DNA of 47,262 nucleotides from Welwitschia mirabilis (lineage: Eukaryota; Gnetophyta; Gnetopsida; Welwitschiales): positions 199,700,699 to 199,747,960 of the forward strand of contig JBOZIK010000001.1 of NCBI GenBank assembly GCA_051453625.1, written 5' to 3'. Positions 1-12,400 of the stretch are shown piece after piece (within the stretch, counting starts at the first letter, position 1; each line of letters begins with the position of its first letter). Below the pieces are notes generated by a model that was given only the letters and a program-made list of their open reading frames with translations, searched no databases and was not told the DNA's origin. A program made the position numbers and the translations under genes.

Positions 1-2060
1 ATGACTTTAATAAATTTTACTAGCACTAGTGATATAGATAAATAATGGGAATAGTTATATACTAAACTAGAAGATCTTGTAAAATGAGTTGAACAAGTTA
101 AGTATGACTTAGCTAAAGAAGTTAGATAGGTTAAAAATAAAATTGGATTGTAAAACATGATTATAGGGATTGTTACATAGAAACTTAACATCTAAGGATT
201 AATGGAGGAATCGACCATATCTAGATAATCTGAGAGAATAAAATTCAAATATGAGATTAAAAATATGGATTTTTAGCTACTTATTTATTTCTTTACTTAA
301 TAATGCATTATGAATAAATCCATGGAAGACAAGACTTAAAAAAATTATTAATGTACAAATGGAAATGCCATTAGTAGTAAACAAAGCCAGAGGGAGTATT
401 AAATCAAAGACTAAAGAATGAAAGGATGAAAATGAACTAAGTGCAGAACCCTATAATAGGAATTTTAAACAATCAGGCATTAGCAAAATTAAAATTCAAA
501 AGGAAAAACATGATTCCAAAATTAATTTTACTCTATAATTGCAGAAAGGCTAAAAGCAAGAATGAAAGAAATGTCTATCTGTTGGAAAGCCTCAATTCAA
601 TTTGAAGAATATTAAAGTTATAAAACAATGAAGAATAAATCTCAAACATCCAAAAATAAGAAAAAGGAAAATACTACTATACTAGCCTTAATTAAATCAA
701 GGATAGTTAAAAAATGTTAATAAGAATTACTAGAATAAGCATAAATGTCATAAAAAATGAAAACCATAGGTAATGAAACATTGATAGAGTTAGAAGGTAG
801 AGTAAAACCATTAGTTTCTGATGTCTTACCTAACCATATGAGGAAAATCATAGAGGTCACAATGGATCACCAAATATCTCTTATAGAAAAAGAGTATCAA
901 CATTAGCCAAAGTTTCAAATTACTAAATAGTAATAATAGCAATTGGTGAGATTCATTATTAGGAATTTTTAAAGGAAATTAACTTGATGCCAAAATTCCA
1001 AAAACTATGGATTAAACCCTTTTACAAGATCATAAAAATAAACTAAACTTATGTTTTTAAGGCTGGAGGTAAATTTATTCTTTCAGAAGTAAGAAAATTT
1101 TATACGGATATGGAGCTCCATTAGGAAATGTACAATAAATTAGAAAAAGAAGAAACTATTTGGGCTATTATAAATGAGGTAAGGATACATGTCTCATCTT
1201 AAATTATCTCTTATGTTACTAGTTTACTTGAAGTAAAACTATTATTTAAGAAAGATAATTTATTATGAAATAAGACTAGGATGACTACAAAATTCAAGAA
1301 AACTAAGATTGAAAAAAAGAAAAAAGGAAAATTAGATTAGGACATTTTAAGTAGAATGTTTTTACCCTTGTGTGGAGAATCATCTTGCAATGCTTAAAAA
1401 GGAACATTTTGGAAGTATCTCATCACTTCTCTATCATAATATATTATATTAAATTCCTTATAAACATTAAAGCATAAAAAATAGTAGATCTTCCTCAATT
1501 TATTTTTATTAGAATCAAATGATTTTTGTTATAAAGAAACAAAATAAACTTCCCTTCCCATGTTCATTAAATTAAAACTTCAAAGATCAAAATAGTCCCT
1601 CTTAGTGATGTGAGAATACAAATTAAATCAATGATACTTGATGATAATTTAATTAGTTTCTTTGGACTCATAGTTAATGATTCAGAGAAATTAAAGTAAC
1701 TTACTTTAGTAGGCATAGTCTTACGAATGATTTTAGCAAATTTTACTAGCATTAGTAATATAAAAAACTAATGGGAATAGTTCTATAGCAAACTAGATGA
1801 TCTTACAGAGGGACTTGAATAGGTTAAGCATGACTTACTTGAAGAAATTAGATAGGTCAATAATGTAATTAAATGATGAAACATGATTTTAGGGACTATT
1901 ACATAGAAGCTTGACATCCAAGGATTAATGAAGAGACATCCATGTCTAGACAGTTCAATAGAAGAAACTTCAAAGATGAAATTGAAAATATGGACTTTTA
2001 TCCACTTACTTATTTTTTCCTTAATAATGTATTACATATTTATGATGAAATCTAGCATTT
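1..2060 (+). repeat. Duplicated decayed coding-like segment (units at about 1-325 and 1725-2055)
   Basis: Two direct copies lie about 1.73 kb apart: 1-325 and about 1725-2055. They align codon for codon over about 60 codons in frame 1 without indels, although both contain several stops. Some stops are shared (TAA TGG GAA TAG; AGA TAG GT; ACA TAG AA) and some are private: ATC TAA GGA in unit 1 against ATC CAA GGA in unit 2, and GAA CAA GTT against GAA TAG GTT. The translation is rich in K, E and D and looks like a coiled-coil or gag-like segment, but I do not recognise the family. A further open stretch is visible at about 770-900 between the units. I infer a retroelement-derived pseudogene with a tandem duplication. 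The left end runs off the window. Confidence 0.5.
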
Positions 2061-2413
2061 TAAGTAGTAGTCAATGCTTATTTAAACCATCTTTCTTTTT
2101 GTATTTCTTTTATTTATGTTTTAGTTAGTATGTAATATGTTCAAAATTTACTACTTTAAATTATGTAAAAACAATGCATTCATATCAAATTTAGTAACTA
2201 TATTTATACATTATCCAAGAACATAATTTATAATGTTCTATAAGTTAAGAATTATGATTCTTTTGTTTAATGATTAGGTTATTTAGACAAAAATTGACTG
2301 TAGTCAAATGTATTTGGCTTTCATTTTATTATTGCTTAAAAATTGATCTTTAATAAGTTTAAAGTCTATCTATTTCATTTTAGAGTCCTATTCTAGGTTA
2401 TTAGTATTAACCA

Positions 2414-2700
<287 letters not shown>

Positions 2701-2703
<3 letters not shown>

Positions 2704-4816
2704 TTATTTTTAATGTCTAATTCATACATATATTTAGTATTTTCTATCTCTCATTGTTGATTGTCATACAATGCTAATTAGTTCAAATAGGGTTTATTTC
2801 TATTTAGTAATAATGTCTAGTTATGTCATTGGGCTACATTTATTAACAAATAGGCACTCAAAAAAACAATATAACTATAGTGCAAGACTTAAAGTTGTAT
2901 AAATTATAGCCTTTGATATGGATTGTCAAAGAAGCATGCAAGGGCTATTATAAGAACAGAAAAAGGGAATATTTTATTATTGATTTATGACTAATTATTC
3001 CTTGAATTTGACAATTTCTACATAATCTTGATGTTATAAAAATAGCATTTTATGATGAACTATTAAGGGCTTATGGATGGTGTTTTTATTTATGTAGAAG
3101 ATATTGTAATAAAAAGGTGGAGTAGCATTGAACCAAAGATACTAGGAGGAAGATCTAAATGATGTTAAATTATAAATACCTTATCAAAGACATTTATAAT
3201 GATTACATATCCTTGTAAAATGATGTTTTACTTCTTAATGATCATAGAACAAGAATTGTACATACTGAATTTTGTCTTGTGTACAATGTTTTATTTGCAG
3301 TAATTAACTAGTTAAAACTACCATGTGGCTAGACTTAAGCATTTCTTGAATAGCTCATATAAAAAAAATAAATTCTGTGTTACATACTTTTACCTCTCTC
3401 TTTTACTTTCTTGGATGTTTAAAAAATCATAATAAAAGAGAGATAGAGATCATCTTCTAAATCTAATTTTTTATTGCCATTCAAAGATGAGGGTTTTCAA
3501 GTTTCATTTGCATTAGAGTATTGATTTCCTCGTTGGCTCTTTACTTATTTTAAAATTTCTAGAACTTGTCTTTTAAGATATCAAGAATCTAATTACAGGT
3601 GTTTTTCCTTAACAAATCTTGCAAGTGTTCAAGTAGAAGAAAACTTAGAATTAATTATTTCTTTAAGTACTTTAGTCATTAAGACTCTAATAATTTTAAT
3701 AGTTTAGGTTTTGGCAATTGAAGTATGAGCTTTAATAGGAGATTATTTAATCTTTATAATAAAAATTTTTGCATTTTAAATTTATTTAGGGTTTAGGTTA
3801 TTTTCTTTTATGTTTTTAATGACTATAGAACTAAATGTTTATTAATTTCTCCTTTTTAATTCTCAAATTAGTTTTATTTAGAGTAGGTTTTAACATAAGA
3901 GCCCTAAAAATCTCTAACTATTAAATCTTCCTAGATTGACTCAGGTTACAGAGGATTACTTCACACTCAAATTTAAATTTAAATAATACTTACACCTCTA
4001 TCAAGGCTATAAATTAAACTATCAAGATTTCTTTCCATATTAGCACCACCCACTTTATAATCACTTTCATGCTTGGAAGCAGTCTAGGAGAAACAAATTT
4101 TTTCATTAAACTAAATATTTTCTTTTCCTCTACATCTATTTAGTGTTTGAAAGAGGCTTTTATTTTGAAGTTTCCTCTTCCTAAAAGAATCTCATAGCAA
4201 ATGAAGTCATTTTCATCAAAACTAAAAGTGGGTATTACTTAGATAACTACTTATTTTGTATTAGAACTTTCACTAGTCTAGCTCAAAACTTCATCTTGTG
4301 ATCGTATTGCATCCCTCCTCCCTCTGATTAACTTGTTGTGCTATCCTTCTTCTTTTAGCTAGAATAAGATGCTCTTGGGAAAAGGGACTATTAACTTTTT
4401 TCCAATTTATAATACTTCTATGACCCTTATGGGCCTTCAGAAGCCATTTCTACACCTAACTTCTTATTTTTCTCCCTTTCTCTCTAAATCCCAGCTCTAT
4501 CCTACTTCCACCTAATTAATTCCTCAATTAATAAGTACCTCATAGTAATCTTGTTTATCCTAGTACCAGCATGAGTTTAGATGTAATTATTATGATTAAT
4601 TGATTTATCTATTAATCATTAATAAAAAATTTAAATTATACATATTTTAAATGTTTAATTAAGTTGAGTGTTACAACACTAGATGCACTTGATATAAAAT
4701 AATAATAGATGTAATACTAAAATTCCTAGAAGGTCATCCATCATAATATTGCTCTAACTCATGTATGTTAATAAAGTATGATTTGGATCTAATGTAGTAC
4801 TTAAATTTAGAACAAG

Positions 4817-4818
<2 letters not shown>
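2701..4818. other. No gene supported
   Basis: AT-rich sequence between two CA microsatellites. All frames are broken by frequent stops. One short open stretch on the plus strand (about 4374-4500) has no recognisable motif. I see no RNA gene, clear terminal repeat or known transposon domain. Confidence 0.6.
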
Positions 4819-4890
<72 letters not shown>

Positions 4891-5375
4891 NNNNNNNNNN
4901 NNNNNNNNNNNNNNNNNNNNNNNNNNNNNNNNNNNNNNNNNNNNNNNNNNNNNNNNNNNNNNNNNNNNNNNNNNNNNNNNNNNNNNNNNNNNNNNNNNNN
5001 NNNNNNNNNNNNNNNNNNNNNNNNNNNNNNNNNNNNNNNNNNNNNNNNNNNNNNNNNNNNNNNNNNNNNNNNNNNNNNNNNNNNNNNNNNNNNNNNNNNN
5101 NNNNNNNNNNNNNNNNNNNNNNNNNNNNNNNNNNNNNNNNNNNNNNNNNNNNNNNNNNNNNNNNNNNNNNNNNNNNNNNNNNNNNNNNNNNNNNNNNNNN
5201 NNNNNNNNNNNNNNNNNNNNNNNNNNNNNNNNNNNNNNNNNNNNNNNNNNNNNNNNNNNNNNNNNNNNNNNNNNNNNNNNNNNNNNNNNNNNNNNNNNNN
5301 NNNNNNNNNNNNNNNNNNNNNNNNNNNNNNNNNNNNNNNNNNNNNNNNNNNNNNNNNNNNNNNNNNNNNNNNNNN
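4819..5375. repeat. (AC)n microsatellite followed by a 485-N gap
   Basis: A pure AC repeat runs from 4819 to 4890 and directly abuts Ns from 4891 to 5375. Unlike the first gap, the sequence after the Ns is not AC-rich, so the far edge of the microsatellite is missing. Confidence 0.95.
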
Positions 5376-7059
5376 GGAAGACTATTCTAAGGGTTCTAAG
5401 AGTTTAAGTGATGGAAATATCTTTAATTATGTTTTATTCAATGATTTGTTTGAATCTTTATTCAATAATATACTTTCTATTATTATATTTTCATGTAGAT
5501 CCATGATTTTAGAAGGAAGACTAAATGAAAATTTAAAACAATAAAGCTTTAAGGTTTTATCCACTTAGTATTTATCAAAATTCTTCTTATTATGAAAGAT
5601 TTTATATCCTTTCATGATGACTATTTTTTTAGATATTAGAGTTTTTAATTATCACTATATTATCCTTATTGTTCAAAAATGGACATTAGAGTTTGATCCA
5701 AATTCACCTAGGTATAAAATTCCTTAATGGCTTAAGCTAGAAATATCTTACTGATTTTTCTCATAGTGGAATAGGACATTATTACTAGTATTAATTTAAT
5801 TGTAAAATGAAAAGATTTTTGTACCACCTAATGATACTACTTGCATACATTATGTCATAGAGATCTTATTGTATTATAAGAAAAAATTAAAACTTATGGA
5901 TAGAAACAAAAATCATCTTCAAAAATTTAAATTTTTTAATATGGTAAGATACTTTTACTATTATCATTAATGTTACCACATAATTTATGATTATCTAGCA
6001 CTAAATAAGAAAAAAAAATTAGGGAGGATTAGTAATCTCATTTTTGGAAGGAGGAGCAGGGGTAAGAATGTTCTTGCTTCTTAAACACTTAAGTCCTTTT
6101 TTATGTTTCATCCTCTAATAGGGTACTAAATATTTTTACATCTAATAGCTAAAATCTTTTTTAACTTTAAAAGAAAAATGAAATATGAAGAATTATTTTA
6201 CTTCAGAGCATCTAGTAATGCCTCTTTAAATGCTCATGTTATTAATCCAAATATAGACATAAACAAATTTCTCTTAGAACAATACAATAAGTAATAAATT
6301 GTAGAGATATTTAAGTCTAATAAAAATTTATTTAACTTTCAATATTTAATAAGTAATTAATATTAATTTTAATAATTCTTTCTTAAATAATATGTTTACT
6401 ACTATTAGCAATTTGAAAAGTGAATTTGAATATGATTCAAGATAAATATAAAATATTATATTTTAACTTTAGGTTCAAACTAAAACAATCATATAAATAT
6501 GGAGTAATTAATATAGTATTTGTAATGGTAAATTAAATGTTTTTTCTATGGTTTTATTTCTTATTTTTATTTTTCATCTTTGTAATTTATTTCTTTTAGA
6601 TCATTTTTTTTTTATTAGTGGATTCATTTATTTTTCAATAACCTGACGCCCCTTCCTCTATTATTTCATTAATAATGGTTAAGTAAATTTATTTAAACTT
6701 TCTTATTATTATGAGGCTATATTTTCATCATTTTCTTAAATATTTTGTAACCTTCCATTTTGGAATTATTGTATGTAATTAAATGTCAACATTGTTACTT
6801 TTTAGTTACAATATTTTCTCGAATTCTAAACACATAAGAGAGAGATTACAAAATTAGTTACTATTTTTAAAGAGAGATTTTATAATAAAATAATGCTTAT
6901 GTGATTTTGTGATTATGAGTTTAATTCTTATATAAAACCTAACACAATGATAATAATGGATACTAATGCTCTTTCTCTCTTGCTATCTATGAAGTTAATA
7001 TCATAGTTGAATATGAAACTATTTATCAATATTTTGTAGCTATTTCCATTAGGTTTTTT
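5376..7059. other. No gene supported; possible LINE 5' flank
   Basis: AT-rich, stop-dense sequence with no conserved domain that I can read. It lies upstream of the LINE ORF1 remnant, so part of it could be LINE 5' untranslated sequence, but nothing in it proves that. Confidence 0.5.
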
Positions 7060-7418
7060 TGTTGGTCCTTCTTATTCACCGAAAGATATATTGGCATGGA
7101 TCAATAAGACTTGGGAGATGAAAGGTTTTCATATCTCTTTAATTTTTAATCTTTCACAAAGTTTTTTCCTTTAATTTTATATTTTAAAAAAGGGGTTAGT
7201 TTTAACTAAGTAATAAATAATGGTCCTTAGTATATTGATTTAACTTTTCTCTTTCTTAAGTTATAAGTTAAAGGGTTCAAAGTTAATAATCATACTTCTT
7301 TAGAGAAACCTATACGAATTGATTTTCCCAATTCGAAGATCTTGCTATGGTTGTTTACTTCAGCTTTGTATAAGAATCTTAGGACCTTTATCATACAGGA
7401 GTAGGAAACTTTAGTTAA
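7060..7418 (+). pseudogene. LINE ORF1 remnant (DUF4283-like)
   Basis: The plus strand resembles the DUF4283 region of plant L1-type ORF1 proteins. It opens with a block reading ILAWINKTWEMKGF, matching the family's usual 'L..WI...W' start. A later block reads KPIRIDFPNSKILLWLF, matching the usual 'V.V.L.NLPLEFW' segment. Several in-frame stops and a frame change separate the blocks, so this is a pseudogene. ORF1 proteins of this type bind RNA in the LINE particle. The copy runs into a 477-N gap at 7419. The endonuclease of the same strand lies about 1.15 kb downstream, the expected ORF1-ORF2 order. The assignment rests on motif spacing read by eye. Confidence 0.55.
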
Positions 7419-7895
7419 NNNNNNNNNNNNNNNNNNNNNNNNNNNNNNNNNNNNNNNNNNNNNNNNNNNNNNNNNNNNNNNNNNNNNNNNNNNNNNNNNN
7501 NNNNNNNNNNNNNNNNNNNNNNNNNNNNNNNNNNNNNNNNNNNNNNNNNNNNNNNNNNNNNNNNNNNNNNNNNNNNNNNNNNNNNNNNNNNNNNNNNNNN
7601 NNNNNNNNNNNNNNNNNNNNNNNNNNNNNNNNNNNNNNNNNNNNNNNNNNNNNNNNNNNNNNNNNNNNNNNNNNNNNNNNNNNNNNNNNNNNNNNNNNNN
7701 NNNNNNNNNNNNNNNNNNNNNNNNNNNNNNNNNNNNNNNNNNNNNNNNNNNNNNNNNNNNNNNNNNNNNNNNNNNNNNNNNNNNNNNNNNNNNNNNNNNN
7801 NNNNNNNNNNNNNNNNNNNNNNNNNNNNNNNNNNNNNNNNNNNNNNNNNNNNNNNNNNNNNNNNNNNNNNNNNNNNNNNNNNNNNNNNNNNNNNN
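7419..7895. other. Assembly gap (477 N)
   Basis: Unsequenced bases inside the LINE remnant. The nine bases before the gap (7410-7418, tttagttaa) are identical to the first nine after it (7896-7904), which may indicate overlapping contig ends. A 213-residue reading frame across the gap is an artefact of the Ns. Confidence 0.95.
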
Positions 7896-8562
7896 TTTAG
7901 TTAATGTTAAATTATAGAAATGTTCTTGCATTCTTATTGATTTAGCCTCAACTTTATTGCCAAATGTTTTACTAATAAATATAGGTTATATAATTATTTG
8001 GCAATTAGTTATGTATCATTAACTACCAAGGAGATGCAGTTACTATCATAGTTAGTAATATATCATTTATGATTATATAAAGCTTAAGAATCAAGAAGAG
8101 GTTTCTTGTCCATAGCCTTCTAAATATAAAATTGTTCACCTTCCTACATCTAAAATGATAGTCCTTTATATTTCACATTCGATATTGACAAAGGAAAAGC
8201 TATAGGAGTGCATAAAGAAGATCTTCCTAATAGGTAGTGCATCTCCAAGCATAAATGATGACCTAAGAATAAATCTAAGAGGAAAAAAGACTACCAATAC
8301 TATTACTCCTACTAAATTTGTTAGTTTTTAACATTTTCAACCTTCTTCCATTAATGAAGGATTTTCATATTTTAAAATTATTATTAGAAGTCTTGTTAGT
8401 AAATGGCCTTCTATTCTTTCTTTAAATAATAATTTTCTTTTTCTTTTCTTAAAATCTTTGGATTACTTAGTTATTAGCTCTATATTTATTAATTTACACA
8501 ACAATGATAGAAATGAAATGCAACTTTGGAAGGAAGGGGTGGGTGCTAATATTTATTTTTTC
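7896..8562 (+). pseudogene. LINE inter-domain region, decayed
   Basis: This links the ORF1 remnant to the endonuclease on the same strand. A short block at about 8200-8260 reads AIGVHKEDLPNR before a stop. The rest is stop-rich. It is assigned to the LINE by position only and has no catalytic motif. Confidence 0.4.
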
Positions 8563-9330
8563 ACTTGCTGAATTTATTCTCTTGGAATGTTAGAGTGTTA
8601 TCTGACCCTTAAGGGAAATTTTAACTTAAAAAATTTCTTGGTAGTTCATCCTCACCTTTTAATATCATTTGTTTATAAGAAGTTAATATTTGTAGTAATG
8701 CTCTCTATTTTTCATATAATTTTATTGCTTCTAGATATATGAAATTATTCACATCTTATTCTAAAGATCATGGTGATTTTGTACTTCTTATTCATTCATC
8801 ATGAACTTCTATGATTTTATATTATGATATTATTAGTGGTTGTGAAGTAATATCACTTTGGATTTATTAGCAAAATTTTATTTTTGATGTTCTCTCTATT
8901 TATGGTTTTGATAATTCAAAAGATAAAGAGCTTCTTTAAGAGACTTTGCATGATTTGCTAAATGCTACTTATTACCTTATGGATGACTCTAATATGATTA
9001 TCTCCTTTAGATATAAAGTAGAGAGATGTCCTTTTTTTTCATGCTTTAGAGTGGTTAGCTTAGAATGATCTAATTGTCTACTTTCATTTACATGGATTCT
9101 ATGGCTTTTGTTAAAAGGACTTGCTCTTCTATTTCAACTTGGTCTAATAGCTAGATGAGAAATAATTTAGTGCTTAAACATGAATAATGTTTATTTTTAT
9201 CATAATAATCATATTTAGTTTAACACTCTTCATGTTCACCTTGTGTGCACCATTTTCTCTAAAAATGTTTTAGACAATTTTACCATTATTGCTAAACCTA
9301 AAAAATGTAAAGCTACCTCGTCTAGAGTTT
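8563..9330 (+). pseudogene. LINE L1-type ORF2 endonuclease (APE-like) fragment
   Basis: The plus strand starts the classic plant L1 endonuclease fold with FSWNVRVLSDP (from about 8577), equivalent to the family's SWN.RGLG.P motif, whose Asn helps bind metal. About 25 codons on comes ICL followed by a stop and EVN, equivalent to the family's CLQET motif with its catalytic Glu. Then come DFVLLIH and IYGFDNSKDKELL, matching the central strands, and MDDSNMIISFRYKVER, near the usual GGDFN position. The enzyme would nick target DNA for target-primed reverse transcription. Many TAA/TAG stops make it dead. The coding trace ends just before the CACTA terminal region at about 9343, so the reverse transcriptase part is missing or displaced. 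Confidence 0.75.
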
Positions 9331-9342
9331 AAAGTTTTACTT

Positions 9343-9720
9343 CACCTAAAATGATCTTTTATGATGGCTAAAAACTATCATTAAAATATTTTAATAATAG
9401 TTTTTAGCCATTATTATAAGTTCAATAACTAATAGTTTATGATGATTAATAGCCATCATAAAATATGTCACATTCCTATCATAAAACTTAATAATAATGA
9501 TGGCTTAAAACCATTATTAAAATACATAAGACCATCATAAACATTATGTTTTATGATGGTTAAATACCATCATAAAAAATAAATTCCATAATGGCTAAAA
9601 GATGTCACCAAATAAAAATGTTATGAAAGCGAGGCTGATGACTAAAAGTCATCATTAGTTTAGACTTTTATGATAGATAAAAGCTAACATTAATCTATAA
9701 TTTTCATATAAAAAACTAGG
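9343..9720. repeat. CACTA subterminal palindromic repeat array
   Basis: A cluster of variants of TTTATGATGGCTAAA and its complement TTTAGCCATCATAAA, in both orientations, at about 9357, 9405, 9440, 9500, 9530, 9555, 9582 and 9640. Such clustered subterminal repeats are the usual binding sites for the TNP1/TnpA protein in CACTA elements. The first pair forms a long near-perfect palindrome at 9364-9411. Confidence 0.75.
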
Positions 9721-10099
9721 TTAGGGATGTCTATTATATCTTTTTAAAAAAGAAAAAATTCTCACAAAATATTATAGTAATCCATGACTTTGTTAAACAT
9801 AAATTTATCACTCCAAATTTTACTATTTCATATACTTCGATTAATGAGTCTAATGGATATTAATGAAAAATATGAGGAAAAAATTAAATATCAAATTGAT
9901 GTCTAATTCTTATTAGCAATCATCAATTTATTAAAATGTTGACATTATCTATAATGAGTTAAATGTAATGCAATTAGTTATGAATTAAATAGGGTTGCTT
10001 TTATATGTTACTAATAAAGAGCATTTTTAAAAGTAAAACTTAAGTAATAGTAATTCAACTAGAACTACATTATTAAAATAAGTATTTAAGTACATTTTT

Positions 10100-12400
10100 A
10101 TTCTTTAAATAAACTAGGAAAATAATTTTTTACATTTAATCAAGAACTATAGATCCCTCCTCAAAAATCTCTTGAACAATGTCAACATTCTACTATTTCT
10201 CTAAGGACTTGGAAGGTATATAAGAATTCCTTCTAAAAATAGTTGAGAATCTATCATGCTTTTTAGCATTGGATAATGGTTATAAAATTTCAAGTGGGAT
10301 CAAGTCAACTACAATACCTATAGTATTATCTTTAAGTCCCTATAGCCTCAAAGCTTCCTGTAAATTATTATTTATTTTATACATATGATAAACATCAAAA
10401 GTAAATTTTTTTGTAAAATGATTATTTAGATTAACAATCATGGTTAGTTACTTCCACTTTTCTAGTTTTTTTCTACCTTAATAATTTATTTGGAAAAAAG
10501 TTCTATTAGCATTCCCCTATAGTAGTTTGTATTCTTTCCAAATCTCAACACATTTCACACACCATTGGTAGCAATAATCCACATTTCTCCATTTGACAAG
10601 TAGTTAAATAACCAACATATCTTGAATATCATATTATAGAACACTGATAAGGGAGTAAAAATAAATAAAAAACAATTATACCTTTACTTGCTTCACATGA
10701 AGAATAATAACAATGAACTACTTGACATTCATGCCTTTAATAAACCTAGAGAGGCAAAGACCTATGTTCTAATCTATGGAAATGAATATTTGTATATCAA
10801 ATATTATGCATGGATTTGTACATAGATGAGTAATGAAATGCTACAAATGAGTGAAACAAGAGTGAATCCTACTATATAAAACCCTATTTATAAGAAGAAA
10901 TATAAAGAATTATGGATCATGTAATAAGGGATAAAACTATGCAAGAGATGTATACAATAATAATCATTCAAGTAAATTAATAATCCAAAGAGATGAGTTT
11001 TGTTGGTTATTAAGTTAAAATCAAAAATTGGACTTTGAAGGAAAGAACATTACTTTACAACATACATTGTTATAGATTTTGGTTGATAAAACTTTAAATT
11101 AATGTAAATGATTTCTTACCTTTATCTCTTCAATAGTATTTAGTTTGTCAATTTCTCCTTCACTTGTAATAATGAATTTCCTTTTGCATTTAATTATGCA
11201 AAAAAAAAAAAATAGAATGTTTTAAGGGGAAAAAATAAGTTTTTCCTTATTAAGCAAATAAAAAATCATGAATATTAATCAAAGTAGAAAATTTAGTTGA
11301 TTAAAAGCACTCTAGAAATAAAAGGAAAACACTAAAATCAAAATGATTACTCTTAAGGATTAAATTTAAGCTTATGATTATCAATTAAAAGTGAAAGTAC
11401 ATCTCTAGATGATTCAAACATGTAATGTATATCACTAATAAATGCCATAGTAATCATCCAATCATTTATTATCACCAATGTGATAGTGGTTCTTCATGTT
11501 TACTTTGAAATTATGTCAAGTACAATTGAAAGTTTAGGTACTAGTATTTAGCAAATAGGAAAAATGTACCATTGAATGTGAGAAAGAAAAAGTAAAATAG
11601 GTTTAAGTTAAAACTCTCTATTAGTTTTGACAAATTTTGCAACTAAATCCTTAGGTAGGATTACTAACTAGTCTTCTCCATTTAAACCAACAAGAATGGC
11701 ACTCATAACATCATTAAGCATAGAGTGAAGAAAAGTATCTATTTAACATGTTTACATTATTGGACACTATTTTTAAGCTTAAATGTTTTAGTCAAAGGAG
11801 CATAAAGTTCCAAATGATGGACATTATTTAACATGTTTGCATTATTGGATACTATTTTTACTAACTAGTCTTCTCATATGATTTAGAACATTTATAGCCA
11901 TTCCATAAAGAAAAGAATTTTACATAGACTTGATATCATGAGTTGTAATCTTCAAATGGAAAGTAGGAAATATGCCCCATTTTTTATATACAACTTTGAA
12001 ATCCCCATCAAAGTGATCTCCATAATTAACTAAAATAATGTCTCAATAATTTCCCTAGCTCTAAGATCCCATAAAAGATAGAGCTTTGAATTAATTCTTA
12101 AAGTATCTGTCGTCATAGAAAGAAGACATCTTGGAAAATACAATTTTTGAAACTTTATAATCTTGAATGTAGATTCTCCTAGAAAATTTATTGGTAAATC
12201 AAATAAGATATGTTAAACATCATAAATCTTCCTTACATGGATTGCAACACAATCATAATGAGAAGAGAAGTTTCTAAAACCCATATACTTGGCATTAAGT
12301 CCCAAGAATGATGAACATCAAAAGATACTACTCATGATTTCTACTAAAGAATTAGCTGCAATCAAATAATTGAGTTTATTAGTTCACATAAACATGAGGT
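10100..12400 (-). pseudogene. Unrecognised minus-strand coding-like blocks inside the CACTA element
   Basis: Several separated blocks look exon-like on the minus strand. One reads KCKRKFIITSEGEIDKL and ends in an excellent donor, AAAG/GTAAGAAATC, near 11120. Another near 10690-10780 ends AAAG/GTATAATTG and is followed by a TTATCAG acceptor-like site near 10650. A third near 11940-12020 reads KKWGIFPTFHLKITTHDI. They lie downstream of TNP1 within the transposon. I do not recognise the protein. A Ulp1-type protease, found in some CACTA elements, was considered but its His-Asp-Cys motifs could not be placed. It may be a third transposon gene or captured host exons. Confidence 0.3.
11660..11880. 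repeat. Local direct duplications (85-bp spacing)
   Basis: The block starting atttaacatgtttacattat (11741-11776) recurs at 11826-11861 with three substitutions. The adjoining tactaactagtcttctc occurs near 11663 and again near 11860. This looks like a small rearranged tandem duplication inside the CACTA interior. Confidence 0.7.

Noticed and set aside
1-1300. Endogenous pararetrovirus
   Set aside because: The coding-like segment has no readable movement-protein, coat zinc-finger, protease or RT motif, so a viral label is not supported.
7290-7931. 213-residue minus-strand frame
   Set aside because: Mostly Ns; the real signal is the plus-strand LINE.
9343-9720. CRISPR-like array
   Set aside because: The repeats are irregular, in both orientations and lack unique equal-length spacers; they are CACTA subterminal repeats in a plant genome.
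10100-10660. Ulp1-type cysteine protease inside the CACTA element
   Set aside because: A Q-x-x-x-C-G-like run and a possible His-Trp position were seen, but in different frames and with wrong spacing.
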